A stretch of DNA of 64,000 nt from Paenibacillus sp. W2I17 (GCF_030815985.1 NZ_JAUSXM010000001.1:2046001-2110000); one strand, 5' to 3'; numbered from the stretch's first letter, positions 1 to 9,127 are shown. Numbers and translations are program-made. Notes: generated by a model not told the origin, from the letters alone.

Positions 1-1521
1 GCCCCGAATATAAAAAGTCATCGGATCGGTGATTTCCACTTGTACGAAAGTACCGATCAATTCTTTGGGTCCTTCAAAATGCACCAGCTTATTGCTGCGC
101 GTACGTCCTGCCAGAACTTCGGAATTCCGCTTGCTCTCACCTTCAACGAGTACTTCAACGATTTTGCCGCGTTGCTCTTCATTGCTTCGGTGGCTGTATT
201 CGTTGATCGTTTCGTTCAAGCGCTTCAAACGTTCCTTCTTCACTTCCATCGGTACGTTGTCTTCCATCACCGCAGCCGGTGTACCTTCACGTGGGGAATA
301 AATAAAGGTATAGGCAAAATCATACCCTACTTCACGGACAAGGGAAAGTGTATCTTCAAACTGTTCTTCCGTTTCCCCCGGAAAACCAACAATAATATCC
401 GTTGTCAACACAACATCCGGGATGGCCTTTTTAATTTTGTCAGCCAGTTTCAGATAGTGTTCCCGGTTATACTTGCGGCTCATACGCTTGAGTACTTCTG
501 AACTACCAGATTGCACCGGAAGATGAATGTGCTCCACCAGGTTTCCGCCCTTGGCCAGCACTTCAATCAAGCGATCATCGAAGTCACGTGGGTGACTGGT
601 TGTAAACCGTACTCGCGGAATATCAATTTGGCGAATGGCATCCATCAAGTCACCAAAGCTGTAGTTCAGGTCGGTGAAATCCTTGCCGTACGCATTCACA
701 TTTTGACCAAGCAGCGTGATCTCCTTAAAGCCTTGTCGTGCCAAATCCCTAACTTCGGCAATGACATCTTCCGGACGACGGCTGCGTTCTTTGCCCCGCG
801 TAAACGGAACGATGCAATATGTACAGAACTTGTCGCAGCCATACATAATGTTCACCCAGCCGCGCATACCCTCACGTTTTTTCGGCAGGTTCTCAATAAT
901 GTCGCCTTCCTTGGACCACACCTCAACAACCATTTCTTTGCTGAACAGCGCTTCCTGGATTAGATGTGGCAGTCGATGCACATTATGTGTACCAAAGATC
1001 ATATCCACAAAGCCATGTTTCTGCATGATTCGGTTGACGACGCCTTCTTCTTGGGACATACACCCGCATACGCCAAGTAACAATCCCGGACGTTCGAGTT
1101 TTAGCGTTTTCAGGTGACCAAGCTCACCAAATACTTTATCTTCCGCATTTTCCCGTATGGCACACGTATTGAGCAGAATAATATCAGCTTCTTTGCGATT
1201 CTCTGTAGCCTGATATCCCATAGACTCAAGCAGTCCTTTGATGGTTTCCGAGTCATGCTCGTTCATCTGACATCCATACGTATATACAATATAATGTTTG
1301 CCTTTCCCTATGTTTTTCAGTTCATCGGGAACGGCATTTTCGTAAAGCACCTGGACGTCTTCCTTACCCCGCTGTTTCTCCTGACGATGATTGGGTTCCG
1401 ATTTGATGTTAATCTCACGGCCCCGGATTCTTATCTTTTTGCTGAATTCATCTTGCGAAATTACTTTGGCATCCGAGAAATCAAAATATTGGGAGTAATC
1501 CTTTTTTGAGTCTTTAGCCAT
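1..1521 (-). CDS. miaB: tRNA-2-methylthio-N6-dimethylallyladenosine synthase MiaB (3' end cut by window)
   Basis: Radical-SAM methylthiotransferase that adds a methylthio group to i6A37 in tRNAs reading UNN codons. The frame stays open from an ATG preceded by AAGGAGTGACCGAAGGAA to the window edge, 507 codons, and should end a few codons further on because the family is about 510-520 aa. Visible in order: the UPF0004 N-terminal domain with YTYGCQMN and [14 protein letters not shown] (cluster cysteines), the third auxiliary cysteine in GVCGCMSQ, the radical-SAM CxxxCxxC in [13 protein letters not shown], and a C-terminal TRAM-like segment. A lysine/arginine-rich extension of about 60 residues precedes the first domain, as in Bacillus MiaB. 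It lies downstream of the pduL terminator. No promoter was identified in the 309-bp gap. Confidence 0.96.
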   Translation of the reverse strand, partial: MAKDSKKDYSQYFDFSDAKVISQDEFSKKIRIRGREINIKSEPNHRQEKQRGKEDVQVLYENAVPDELKNIGKGKHYIVYTYGCQMNEHDSETIKGLLESMGYQATENRKEADIILLNTCAIRENAEDKVFGELGHLKTLKLERPGLLLGVCGCMSQEEGVVNRIMQKHGFVDMIFGTHNVHRLPHLIQEALFSKEMVVEVWSKEGDIIENLPKKREGMRGWVNIMYGCDKFCTYCIVPFTRGKERSRRPEDVIAEVRDLARQGFKEITLLGQNVNAYGKDFTDLNYSFGDLMDAIRQIDIPRVRFTTSHPRDFDDRLIEVLAKGGNLVEHIHLPVQSGSSEVLKRMSRKYNREHYLKLADKIKKAIPDVVLTTDIIVGFPGETEEQFEDTLSLVREVGYDFAYTFIYSPREGTPAAVMEDNVPMEVKKERLKRLNETINEYSHRSNEEQRGKIVEVLVEGESKRNSEVLAGRTRSNKLVHFEGPKELIGTFVQVEITDPMTFYIRG

Positions 1522-1711
1522 TTCCTTCGGTCACTCCTTACAGCCTCTATTAATAAAAAATCGTTCATTCATCCCTGTTCCAGTGAATTTCTTGCTTGGA
1601 ACATTAAAAGAGCATTACAGCAAATTATAGCATGAATTGGGCTGTAGTTCCACATCCAAAGCGCATGTTCCTTCGTCTAATCCGAAACATGCCATGCTCA
1701 CAAGAACACTA

Positions 1712-1783
1712 AGAAAACACAAAAACCTGAGCCTTGCCATCAGGGCTGGAATTAACCGGCCCCTGTTGGCTGTGCTCAGGTTT
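1712..1783 (-). terminator. Intrinsic terminator after pduL
   Basis: A long two-part hairpin. The outer arms 1723-1732 and 1774-1783 are perfect (AAACCTGAGC type), and the inner arms 1736-1745 and 1761-1770 have one mismatch. On the minus strand it is followed by TTTTTGTGTTTTCTT. It occupies most of the 309-bp gap between pduL and miaB; the rest of the gap (1522-1711) shows no gene or clear promoter. Confidence 0.85.
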
Positions 1784-1830
1784 ATATGTTATTCAGACCC
1801 CCAATTGGCGGCTGAAGCTATTACATGTAA

Positions 1831-2403
1831 TTAATCGATGATTTCAGCAGTGTCGCCATTACGAGCGCCAGCAGCGTTAGCTTCATCTGTATCAATATGC
1901 ATGTCCAGTGCAAAAGAATCGGATACACGAGCCAGTACATTTTCCAGTACCAGACCACGATCTCCGCCAAGGCGAACTTTCAGCAATTGTTTGTCCTCGA
2001 TACCCCATTTTGCAGCATCCGAAGTGTGGAAGTGGATGTGACGAGCAGCAACGATAACACCTTTATCAATCGTAACTTCGCCAGCAGGACCTTTAATCGT
2101 GATTCCCGGTGTACCTTCAATGCTTCCGGACTCACGCACAGGTGCTTTAACACCAATAGCAAATGAATCTGTCATAGAGATCTCCAGTTGCGTTTCAGGG
2201 CGAACAGGTCCAAGGATACGCACTTTATCAAACTGTCCTTTCGAACCAATTACCGCTACAGTTTCGTTAGCAGCGTATTGGCCAGGCTGGGACAGTGGTT
2301 TAAATTCAGTCAGTTCATAACCTTTGCCAAACAAAATTTCAACGTGCTCTTGGGATACATGAATGTGACGGGCAGATACGCCCACAGGTACTGTTTTACT
2401 CAT
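1831..2403 (-). CDS. pduL: PduL-family phosphate acyltransferase
   Basis: Transfers acyl groups between CoA and phosphate (propanoyl-CoA or acetyl-CoA to acyl-phosphate). The 190-aa protein has the duplicated PduL beta-barrel with the zinc-binding histidine motifs ARHIHVS near residue 12 and AARHIHFH in the second half. The ATG at 2403 is preferred: AAGGAG stands 11 nt upstream, whereas a GTG 12 bases earlier abuts that RBS. The protein lacks the N-terminal encapsulation peptide typical of microcompartment PduL, and no shell or propanediol gene is nearby. It is therefore probably a stand-alone housekeeping phosphotransacylase. It has its own predicted promoter and terminator, so it is monocistronic. 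Confidence 0.92.
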   Translation of the reverse strand: MSKTVPVGVSARHIHVSQEHVEILFGKGYELTEFKPLSQPGQYAANETVAVIGSKGQFDKVRILGPVRPETQLEISMTDSFAIGVKAPVRESGSIEGTPGITIKGPAGEVTIDKGVIVAARHIHFHTSDAAKWGIEDKQLLKVRLGGDRGLVLENVLARVSDSFALDMHIDTDEANAAGARNGDTAEIID

Positions 2404-2463
2404 TGTAAATTTCACTCCTTGTTTATCTATGGCCTGTACTCAGGCTCTTAACAATCCAATGGT

Positions 2464-2493
2464 ATTATACCCCTTTTTGGAGTGAAATGAAAA
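2464..2493 (-). promoter_or_regulatory. Predicted sigma-A promoter of pduL
   Basis: Reading the minus strand, TTTTCA (2493-2488), an 18-bp spacer and TATAAT (2469-2464). It lies about 60 bp before the pduL ATG. The -10 is perfect and the -35 poor. Confidence 0.55.
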
Positions 2494-2597
2494 CGAACTG
2501 GTGAAAATTCATGAAATACACTTATTTCACCATCATTCCCCTCCTTTATTTGGAAAACAAGTTTCAATTCAACCCATTCAACGCACACACGGCTTCA

Positions 2598-3593
2598 CTA
2601 TTTCATGGAATTCCCCTTCATCTTTGGATTGCTCTCTGGCAAGTGTTCCCCCAGATAACTCATTGCATTCCCCCACAACCAGCCACGAACCAGATGTTCA
2701 TCATAATGCTTGAGCAGGATTTCCGTCAGTCTCGGATAATGTCCTGAATGTTCAAGTCTCTGAATATACGTTGAAATTCCATCAAAATCGGACCCCATCA
2801 TCAGGTGATGCTGCCCGCCGAGAGAACAGAATTGCTCAATATGAGGCAGCAGATCTTCTATACGTACCTCACCCTCCTGCTTGACAAACCAGGGTACAAA
2901 CGTCAGTCCAATCCGCCCTTCCCGGGCAATGATGGCCTGAATCTGATCATCTTTCAGATTACGCACATGGGGACATACGCTATAACTGTTGGAATGGGAG
3001 GCAATAAAAGGACGTTTGCTCAAGTCAGCCAGTTCCCAAAACCCTTTCTCCGTCAGATGTGACACATCCAGTAGCATTCCGATTTCATTACACTGGCGCA
3101 CCAGTTCTTTCCCCTTCTCCGTCAGACCTGCTCCACGCTTCTCCATTACTCCGTCAGCCGCCCAATTGGCATAATTCCACGTTAGTCCAATAATTCGAAC
3201 GCCCATCTGATAACATAGCTCCAGATAGAACAGGTTGCCCTCCAGGCCATCTACACCCTCCATTGTGATTAATCCCCACGGACCCTCTGTTTGCCCCACC
3301 TGAGCCACCTGTTCACGCCATAACAACGTCTGTGTGCCGCCAGGCCGCTCCTGACTTCTCTCTACACGTCTACGATAAATCTCCAATTGTCCCATCACAT
3401 GTTCAAACTTGCCTCTGCCAAGCACTTCGGGTAAATAGATGGCGAACGCCTGCAACCCTACATTTCCCTCTTTCAAACGTTGCAAGTTCACATCCAGTTG
3501 TGGAGCATCTTGGAATGAAAGAGCAGGCTGCATCAAAATTTTGCTCAGTGCATCACAGTGAAAATCAGCTATACGCCAATCAGACATGGACAT
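2598..3593 (-). CDS. Peptidase M19 (renal/membrane dipeptidase family)
   Basis: Zinc dipeptidase of the amidohydrolase fold, 331 aa, predicted cytoplasmic (no signal peptide). Metal-ligand motifs of the family are present: DFHCD (H12, D14), TMEGVDGL with the bridging glutamate, LLDVSHL, ASHSNS and GSDFDG. AGGAGGG sits 6 nt before the ATG; an alternative in-frame ATG two codons later is less well placed. The family cleaves dipeptides, including some with D-amino acids at the C-terminal side; the substrate here is unknown. It follows spoVS by 85 bp, but the spoVS terminator leaves little room for a separate promoter, so expression may come from read-through. Confidence 0.93.
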   Translation of the reverse strand: MSMSDWRIADFHCDALSKILMQPALSFQDAPQLDVNLQRLKEGNVGLQAFAIYLPEVLGRGKFEHVMGQLEIYRRRVERSQERPGGTQTLLWREQVAQVGQTEGPWGLITMEGVDGLEGNLFYLELCYQMGVRIIGLTWNYANWAADGVMEKRGAGLTEKGKELVRQCNEIGMLLDVSHLTEKGFWELADLSKRPFIASHSNSYSVCPHVRNLKDDQIQAIIAREGRIGLTFVPWFVKQEGEVRIEDLLPHIEQFCSLGGQHHLMMGSDFDGISTYIQRLEHSGHYPRLTEILLKHYDEHLVRGWLWGNAMSYLGEHLPESNPKMKGNSMK

Positions 3594-3623
3594 CTTAAAC
3601 CCTCCTCAATATGTTATTGCAAA

Positions 3624-3660
3624 AAAACGCAAAAAAACCTGTCTACATCGTAAACAGGTT
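3624..3660 (-). terminator. Intrinsic terminator after spoVS
   Basis: Arms 3636-3642 and 3654-3660 (AACCTGT/ACAGGTT) with an 11-nt loop. On the minus strand a run of T residues follows, then GCG and another T run. Confidence 0.8.
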
Positions 3661-3678
3661 CAATGCATACTGCATGTA

Positions 3679-3939
3679 TTATCTGGGCTCCACAATCAGC
3701 TTAATGGCCGTTCGGTCCTCGCCGTCGATCACAATGTCTGTAAAAGCTGGAATACAAATCAGGTCAACTCCGCTTGGTGCTACAAATCCCCGGGCTATCG
3801 CTACCGCTTTAATGGCTTGGTTCAGTGCTCCCGCTCCAATTGCCTGCAGTTCAGCATTTCCACGTTCACGAAGAACCCCTGCAAGAGCGCCGGCTACAGA
3901 ATTAGGATTGGACTTTGCTGAAACTTTTAATACATCCAT
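3679..3939 (-). CDS. spoVS: Stage V sporulation protein S
   Basis: Small Alba-like regulator of sporulation and septation, 86 aa, nearly invariant in spore formers (MDVLKVSAKSNPNSVAGALA start, LIVEPR end). The ATG at 3939 has GGGAGG 8 nt upstream; the open frame extends further but the extra residues are not SpoVS-like. In B. subtilis loss of SpoVS blocks coat assembly at stage V. The ymdB-spoVS adjacency is conserved. A sigma-H-like promoter lies within the gap after ymdB. Confidence 0.98.
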   Translation of the reverse strand: MDVLKVSAKSNPNSVAGALAGVLRERGNAELQAIGAGALNQAIKAVAIARGFVAPSGVDLICIPAFTDIVIDGEDRTAIKLIVEPR

Positions 3940-3991
3940 GGTAAGTACCTCCCTGGGAATGTTGAAAGTTTGTTTCCACTTACTAGATGTT

Positions 3992-4018
3992 ATTCGCGGG
4001 AGGCAAAAAAATTCCTTC
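3992..4018 (-). promoter_or_regulatory. Predicted sigma-H promoter of spoVS
   Basis: Minus strand: GAAGGAATT (4018-4010) matches the sigma-H -35 consensus RnAGGAwWW exactly. After 11 bp comes CGCGAAT (3998-3992), matching RnnGAAT except the first R. The spacing is what sigma-H uses. Transcription would start about 45 bp before spoVS. B. subtilis spoVS is known to be sigma-H dependent. Confidence 0.65.
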
Positions 4019-4056
4019 TTTTTAGACGGGTTTCCCTGCAAATTGGGACAATACCC

Positions 4057-4851
4057 CTATTCCATGCGCCACTCGTCCTCCATCAGACGAATTTTTTCGA
4101 TGCGTGTTGCCGCACCTGTGGCTTCATCAATTTCAACAAAAACACCATGGAAGTGCCATTTGCCATCATCCACAACGAAACGTACAGGCAGCTGAGTGTA
4201 GAACTTACGCAGCACGGCCTCACGCTCCATACCCAATATACCGTCACGGGGCCCTACCATGCCTGCATCCGTCAAGTAAGCCGTTCCTCCAGGCAAAATC
4301 CGATCATCATTACTCTGTACATGTGTATGTGTACCTACAACGAGAGACGCACGTCCATCCAGATGCCATCCCATGGCAATCTTTTCTGACGTCGCTTCAG
4401 CATGCATATCGACCAAAATACATTTATGGTCTTGGTGCAGCTCATCTACAATTTCATCAGCTACACGGAATGGACAATCCAGAGCAGGCAGGAACGTTCT
4501 TCCTTGAAGATTGACAATCGCTAGCTCTTTCCCTTCGCCTTTGACAACCGTGTACCCTCGTCCTGGTGTGCCTGGTGGAAAGTTCGCTGGACGAATCATG
4601 CGGGGCTCATCATCTATAAAATCAAAAATATCCTTATTGTCCCAAGTATGATTACCAAGTGTAATACCATGTACACCCCAGTTGAAAAACTCATTTGCGA
4701 TTGCACCGGTAATGCCGCGACCTGCTGCCGCATTTTCACCATTCACAATCACCACATGTGGCTTATACTTCGATTTCAGGTACGGTAAATTTTCCTTTAA
4801 TGCCTTACGTCCCACGTTACCTACAATGTCACCAATAAACAAAACCTTCAT
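4057..4851 (-). CDS. ymdB: Metallophosphoesterase YmdB (cyclic-nucleotide phosphodiesterase family)
   Basis: TIGR00282-type calcineurin-like phosphodiesterase, 264 aa, the usual length. Di-metal motifs are all present: GDIVGN (D8), NGENAA (37-42), GNHTWDN (66-72) and GTHTHVQ. In B. subtilis YmdB hydrolyses 2',3'-cyclic nucleotides and controls biofilm and motility bistability, partly through RNase Y, whose gene is immediately upstream here. GAGGAGG precedes the ATG by 8 nt. It probably shares the rny transcript, with the hairpin between them acting as a partial terminator or 3'-end stabiliser. Confidence 0.96.
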   Translation of the reverse strand: MKVLFIGDIVGNVGRKALKENLPYLKSKYKPHVVIVNGENAAAGRGITGAIANEFFNWGVHGITLGNHTWDNKDIFDFIDDEPRMIRPANFPPGTPGRGYTVVKGEGKELAIVNLQGRTFLPALDCPFRVADEIVDELHQDHKCILVDMHAEATSEKIAMGWHLDGRASLVVGTHTHVQSNDDRILPGGTAYLTDAGMVGPRDGILGMEREAVLRKFYTQLPVRFVVDDGKWHFHGVFVEIDEATGAATRIEKIRLMEDEWRME

Positions 4852-4963
4852 TGATTACTGCCTCCTCAATTCCTGCAAAGTCCTCTTACTTCAAATGTTG
4901 AACCTTTGCAGGACTCTATCTATGCTCTATGATGTGTAGTTGCCTTTTAACAGGCTATCAACA

Positions 4964-4996
4964 GGAAAAGTGGCCCACTACTGCGGCCACTTTTCC
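4964..4996 (-). terminator. Perfect hairpin after rny
   Basis: Arms 4964-4975 and 4985-4996 form a 12-bp perfect stem (GGAAAAGTGGCC) with a 9-nt loop. No long T run follows on the minus strand, so it may be a partial terminator or processing signal between rny and ymdB. Confidence 0.55.
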
Positions 4997-5004
4997 GTAA
5001 TGCT

Positions 5005-6546
5005 CTATTTTGCGTATTCAACCGCACGGGTTTCCCGGATGACGGTGACTTTGATGTGACCCGGATAGTCGAGTTCATTCTCAATCATCTTCGTGATGTC
5101 ACGGGCTAAGCGGAAGGCTTCAGCATCATCGATCTTCTCAGGCTGTACCATAACGCGAACTTCGCGTCCGGCCTGAATGGCGTACGATTTCTCGACACCT
5201 TCGAAGGACTCTGAGATTTCTTCCAGCTTCTCCAGTCGTTTGATATACGTTTCCAGCGTTTCGCGGCGTGCGCCTGGTCTTGCTGCGGAGAGCGCATCTG
5301 CTGCGCCAACCAACATGGCAATGACCGAAGTCGCTTCGCAATCTCCGTGATGGGACGCGATACTGTTGATTACAACCGGATGTTCTTTGTATTTCTTCGC
5401 CAGTTCCACGCCAATTTCGACGTGTGATCCTTCCACTTCGTGATCCAGCGCTTTACCGATGTCATGCAATAGACCTGCACGTCTTGCCAGAGTTACGTCT
5501 TCTCCGAGTTCGCCAGCCATCAGTCCAGCCAGATAAGCGACTTCCATGGAATGTTTCAAGACGTTCTGACCGTAACTTGTACGGAACTTCAACCGGCCCA
5601 AAATTTTGATCAGATCCGGATGCAGACCATGCACGCCCACTTCAAAGGTAGCTTGCTCACCGTATTCACGGATGCGCTCATCCACTTCTTTGCGGGATTT
5701 CTCAACCATCTCTTCAATCCGTGCCGGGTGAATACGTCCATCAGCCACCAGTTTCTCCAGGGCAGTACGGGCGATTTCACGGCGAATCGGGTCAAAGCCC
5801 GACAGAATAACAGCTTCTGGCGTATCATCGATAATGAGGTCAATCCCTGTAAGGGTTTCAAGCGCACGGATGTTACGTCCTTCACGACCGATAATCCGGC
5901 CTTTCATTTCTTCATTTGGCAGGGTAACAACAGATACCGTTGTTTCCGCTACGTGGTCAGCCGCACAGCGTTGGATGGCGAGTGTAATAATCTCGCGGGA
6001 CTTTTTGTCCGCTTCTTCCTTCGCTTGTTGTTCAATGTCCTTGATCATTTGAGCCGTCTCATGACGAACTTCCTGTTCTACGTTGGACAGTATGATACTG
6101 CGTGCGTCTTCCATGGTGAGGTTGGATATACGTTCCAACTCTGTCACCTGGTTTTTGTAAATCATTTCGATCTGCTGCTGAGTCTCATCAATTCGTTTCT
6201 CTTTGTTAGCCACTTGCTCTTCTTTACGTTCGAGTGATTCCAATTTTTTATCCAGCGACTCTTCTTTTTGCAACAATCGTCTTTCTTGTCGTTGAATTTC
6301 ATTCCGACGTTCACGAGTGTCTTTTTCAGCTTCAGCACGAATGCGATGGATTTCATCCTTCGCTTCCAGCACCGTTTCTTTCTTCAGTGCCTCTGCCTCT
6401 TTCTTCGCGTTCTCCACGATTTGTACGGCAGCTTGTTCCGCACTAGAGATTTTAGCCTCTGCAAGAGATTTGCGAATAAAATACCCTACTCCGAACCCAA
6501 TGATTAGCGCGGCCACAACGAGAGCGATCGTGATTGCAGGATTCAT
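5005..6546 (-). CDS. rny: Ribonuclease Y
   Basis: Membrane-anchored endoribonuclease that starts mRNA decay, 513 aa. Order: one transmembrane helix (residues 4-22), a long charged coiled coil (about 28-190), a KH RNA-binding domain with GREGRN, and an HD hydrolase domain with LLHDIGKAL (metal-binding HD pair). The ATG at 6546 has GAGGAGG 8 nt upstream. A GTG nine bases earlier directly abuts the RBS and is rejected. The rny-ymdB-spoVS order after recA is conserved in Bacillales. Confidence 0.97.
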   Translation of the reverse strand: MNPAITIALVVAALIIGFGVGYFIRKSLAEAKISSAEQAAVQIVENAKKEAEALKKETVLEAKDEIHRIRAEAEKDTRERRNEIQRQERRLLQKEESLDKKLESLERKEEQVANKEKRIDETQQQIEMIYKNQVTELERISNLTMEDARSIILSNVEQEVRHETAQMIKDIEQQAKEEADKKSREIITLAIQRCAADHVAETTVSVVTLPNEEMKGRIIGREGRNIRALETLTGIDLIIDDTPEAVILSGFDPIRREIARTALEKLVADGRIHPARIEEMVEKSRKEVDERIREYGEQATFEVGVHGLHPDLIKILGRLKFRTSYGQNVLKHSMEVAYLAGLMAGELGEDVTLARRAGLLHDIGKALDHEVEGSHVEIGVELAKKYKEHPVVINSIASHHGDCEATSVIAMLVGAADALSAARPGARRETLETYIKRLEKLEEISESFEGVEKSYAIQAGREVRVMVQPEKIDDAEAFRLARDITKMIENELDYPGHIKVTVIRETRAVEYAK

Positions 6547-6798
6547 ACTGTTCACCTCCTCGTTGGTTCCTCCAAGGCATTCCTTGGGTCAATTTGCAGT
6601 TTTCAAACCTTACATATGTTTGGGAATAACGAATACTCACGGCGATCCCCCGCCGATTTTCATTTCACATGTACATGTTTCCACGTACTATTCACTGTTT
6701 CCAGCAAACCCATAATTAAGAATGGTATAAATCTTAAGAAACCGAAACCGCTTTTTTGGAAGGAAAAAGGGTTGTCCATTTCTTACAGACTCATGTCC
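6547..6798 (-). promoter_or_regulatory. Long rny leader with small hairpins
   Basis: About 250 nt would lie between the predicted start of transcription and the rny ATG. Two compact hairpins are visible: 6640-6655 (CGGCG/CGCCG) and 6572-6587 (CCAAGG/CCTTGG, loop AATG on the minus strand), the second ending about 14 nt before the RBS. No known riboswitch was recognised and there is no supported ORF. Confidence 0.35.
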
Positions 6799-6828
6799 AT
6801 TTTAGTATTTGACGAAAGAAATTGTCAA
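6799..6828 (-). promoter_or_regulatory. Predicted sigma-A promoter of rny
   Basis: Minus strand TTGACA (6828-6823), 18-bp spacer, TAAAAT (6804-6799). It begins about 30 bp after the recX stop codon. Confidence 0.6.
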
Positions 6829-6856
6829 GAGAATGCAGTATAGAGACTCTAGTCTG

Positions 6857-7594
6857 CTAATCCCATAACAACGCTTCGTCATCTTCAGGGTCCCCAGCCT
6901 CATCTTCTTCAATTAAACAATTCACGACCCGGCGCACCATATCCATTGAAAAACCACGTCTCATTAGGAAGGGAAGCGTTTTATTTTTCTTCTCTTTGAC
7001 GTCCCCTTTGACCTGATTCCATTTTTTGCGTCCTGCACTCAAGGCAGTCTCAAATTCCGCATCTGTACTGATCCCTTCTAGTGCCTCAACAATGAGATCA
7101 TTGGCAATGCCCTTTTGACGCAGCTCTTGCCTTATCCACAGTTTTCCCTTCCGCTTGCCCTCCATACGCTGTCTTGTCCATTCCTTCGCAAATAGATCGT
7201 CATCCACCAGGTTCTCCCGCTCAAGCCGATCCAGCGCCTCTTCAATCAAAGGTGCAGCAAACTCCTTCTGACGAAGTTTCTGACTTAATTCATGGCGCGT
7301 ACGTGGCTTATGCTCCAAAAATCGCAGAGACTGTGCATAGGTCCGCTGTCGCTCGTCAGCTACAATGATTTCCTCCAGATCCTTCTTCATAAACGTATTA
7401 CCTTGAGTCATCCTGTATTTAATCATCACATCTTCAAGAACCGTAATGGAGTGGATGCCAAAAGTGATTCGATAACGAGCTTGCCTGCTCTTCGTTCGTT
7501 CTACACGTGTAATAATAAGTTCTTCGTTGTCCGGAAATTGGGATAGGCCGTCCTGTTCTGCTTCTTCATATAAATCCTCGTCATGTTGATCCAT
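6857..7594 (-). CDS. recX: Recombination regulator RecX
   Basis: Small helical protein that binds RecA filaments and modulates them, 245 aa. Repeated three-helix RecX units are visible, e.g. RFLEHKPRTRHELSQKL followed by RLERENLVDDDLFAKEW and RQELRQKGI. The ATG at 7594 is preferred because GGGGAG lies 6 nt upstream; an in-frame ATG six codons earlier has no RBS. Acidic N- and C-terminal tails flank the repeats. It sits directly downstream of recA, beyond two hairpins. In B. subtilis recX is elsewhere, so the adjacency resembles the arrangement in many other bacteria. Confidence 0.93.
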   Translation of the reverse strand: MDQHDEDLYEEAEQDGLSQFPDNEELIITRVERTKSRQARYRITFGIHSITVLEDVMIKYRMTQGNTFMKKDLEEIIVADERQRTYAQSLRFLEHKPRTRHELSQKLRQKEFAAPLIEEALDRLERENLVDDDLFAKEWTRQRMEGKRKGKLWIRQELRQKGIANDLIVEALEGISTDAEFETALSAGRKKWNQVKGDVKEKKNKTLPFLMRRGFSMDMVRRVVNCLIEEDEAGDPEDDEALLWD

Positions 7595-7671
7595 TCTGGT
7601 CTCCCCTTTCATAACATTTTCGTTCTGACTACGCCAAGCACATCTTCACATAAGACAGAGAACACTAATAA

Positions 7672-7700
7672 TACAAAAGACCGGGAACTCTGCCCGGCCT
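7672..7700 (-). terminator. Intrinsic terminator between recA and recX
   Basis: Arms 7681-7685 and 7693-7697 (CCGGG/CCCGG), extended after one mismatch. On the minus strand TCTTTTGTATT follows. It would limit recA transcription into recX. Confidence 0.7.
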
Positions 7701-7719
7701 TTACTCCACAGTTAGCGTG

Positions 7720-7755
7720 CTAACAGCCCCTGTCCATTGGGACAGGGGCTGTTAG
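7720..7755. repeat. 16-bp perfect inverted repeat after recA
   Basis: CTAACAGCCCCTGTCC, a 4-base loop ATTG, and its exact complement. There is no T run on either side, so it is not a standard terminator by itself. It lies about 20 bp upstream of the terminator hairpin at 7681-7697. A third small hairpin (7850-7866) follows the recA stop codon. Confidence 0.85.
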
Positions 7756-7876
7756 ACAGCACGAGTACTCCCACTACAATCCATTATCCAGATTGATCCA
7801 AGCTCAATCAGATAAGTTTACGGAGTCCAGTGGGGAACACCCTCAGGGTCCTCCCTACAAGGGAGGTTTTGAGAGG

Positions 7877-8941
7877 TTACTCGTTGATTTCAAACAATTC
7901 TTGTTCTTCTTCTGCTTCTTTTTGTTGCTCTTCACTAGTTGGCGCAGGAACTGCAGTAACCAAGTTACTGGCTACACGAATTTTTTGTTCAATGATGTCA
8001 GCAATATCTTTATGCTCTTTCATGAACTGCTTTGCGTTCTCACGGCCTTGTCCTAAACGCTCGCCTTCGTAGGAGTACCATGCACCACTTTTATTAACGA
8101 TGTCCAGCTCTGTACCAATGTCAATGATACTGCCTTCTCTCGAAATACCCTCGCCATACATGATATCCACTTCCGCTTGTTTAAACGGAGGTGCCACTTT
8201 GTTTTTCACAACTTTAATACGAGTACGGTTACCAATCATGTCATTGCCTGATTTGATACTCTCAATACGACGCACATCAAGACGTACTGTGGAATAAAAC
8301 TTCAGAGCACGACCACCAGGTGTTGTTTCCGGGTTACCAAACATAACGCCGACTTTCTCACGAAGCTGGTTAATGAAGATTGCGATTGTTTTGGATTTGC
8401 TGATTGCACCAGACAGTTTACGCAGCGCCTGAGACATCAAACGCGCTTGCAAACCAACGTGTGAATCACCCATTTCGCCTTCAATCTCTGCTTTTGGAAC
8501 CAATGCGGCTACAGAGTCAATAACGACGATATCTACTGCACCACTGCGTACAAGAGCTTCTGCAATTTCCAGCCCTTGCTCACCCGTATCTGGCTGAGAC
8601 AGAAGCAATTCATCAATATTAACACCAAGTTTGCTTGCGTATTGTGGGTCAAGAGCATGCTCGGCATCAATAAATGCAGCTTGTCCACCCGCTCTTTGTA
8701 CTTCAGCGATAGCATGCAATGCTACGGTTGTTTTACCAGAGGATTCGGGTCCATATATTTCAACAATACGGCCTTTAGGCAAGCCGCCTGTTCCTAATGC
8801 AATATCCAAAGCCAAGGAACCACTGGGAATAATTTCCACATTCATATGAGTGGACTCACCCAGTTTCATGATGGATCCTTTACCAAATTGCTTCTCTATT
8901 TGACGGAGCGCCATATCAAGCGCGGCACGACGGTCTGACAA
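7877..8941 (-). CDS. recA: Recombinase A
   Basis: ATP-dependent strand-exchange protein and SOS co-protease, 354 aa. Walker A is GPESSGKT (64-71), with the L1/L2 and Walker B regions intact and an acidic C-terminal tail. The TTG at 8941 gives [12 protein letters not shown], matching the B. subtilis N-terminus, with AAAGGGTG about 8 nt upstream. The GTG three codons earlier overlaps that RBS. It has its own sigma-A promoter with a LexA/DinR-type box just upstream, so DNA-damage induction is expected. Confidence 0.98.
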   Translation of the reverse strand: MSDRRAALDMALRQIEKQFGKGSIMKLGESTHMNVEIIPSGSLALDIALGTGGLPKGRIVEIYGPESSGKTTVALHAIAEVQRAGGQAAFIDAEHALDPQYASKLGVNIDELLLSQPDTGEQGLEIAEALVRSGAVDIVVIDSVAALVPKAEIEGEMGDSHVGLQARLMSQALRKLSGAISKSKTIAIFINQLREKVGVMFGNPETTPGGRALKFYSTVRLDVRRIESIKSGNDMIGNRTRIKVVKNKVAPPFKQAEVDIMYGEGISREGSIIDIGTELDIVNKSGAWYSYEGERLGQGRENAKQFMKEHKDIADIIEQKIRVASNLVTAVPAPTSEEQQKEAEEEQELFEINE

Positions 8942-8972
8942 TAAGCTCACACCCTTTACTGTTTATAAGATA

Positions 8973-9001
8973 ATGATACCTTGTTTTAACACGTTTGCCA
9001 A
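8973..9001 (-). promoter_or_regulatory. Predicted sigma-A promoter of recA
   Basis: Minus strand TTGGCA (9001-8996), 17-bp spacer, TATCAT (8978-8973), about 30 bp before the TTG start. Confidence 0.75.
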
Positions 9002-9010
9002 GCTTTTTTT

Positions 9011-9024
9011 CGAACATACATTCG
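9011..9024. promoter_or_regulatory. LexA/DinR (Cheo) box at recA
   Basis: CGAACATACATTCG matches the Gram-positive SOS operator CGAACnnnnGTTCG with one change in the right half. It lies 9 bp upstream of the recA -35. Confidence 0.8.
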
Positions 9025-9080
9025 TTTTTTTTTGTAAAGGCCGAGGCGCCTCTTCCTCAAGGAAACTTTCCATTAAACAG

Positions 9081-9127
9081 AAAAAAGAACCGTAAACAAG
9101 GCTGTAAAGCCTAATTCTACGGTTCTT
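9081..9127 (-). terminator. Intrinsic terminator after cinA
   Basis: Outer arms 9085-9094 and 9118-9127 (AAGAACCGTA), inner arms AGGC/GCCT around a six-base loop. On the minus strand the stem runs into TTTTTTCTG. Confidence 0.88.
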
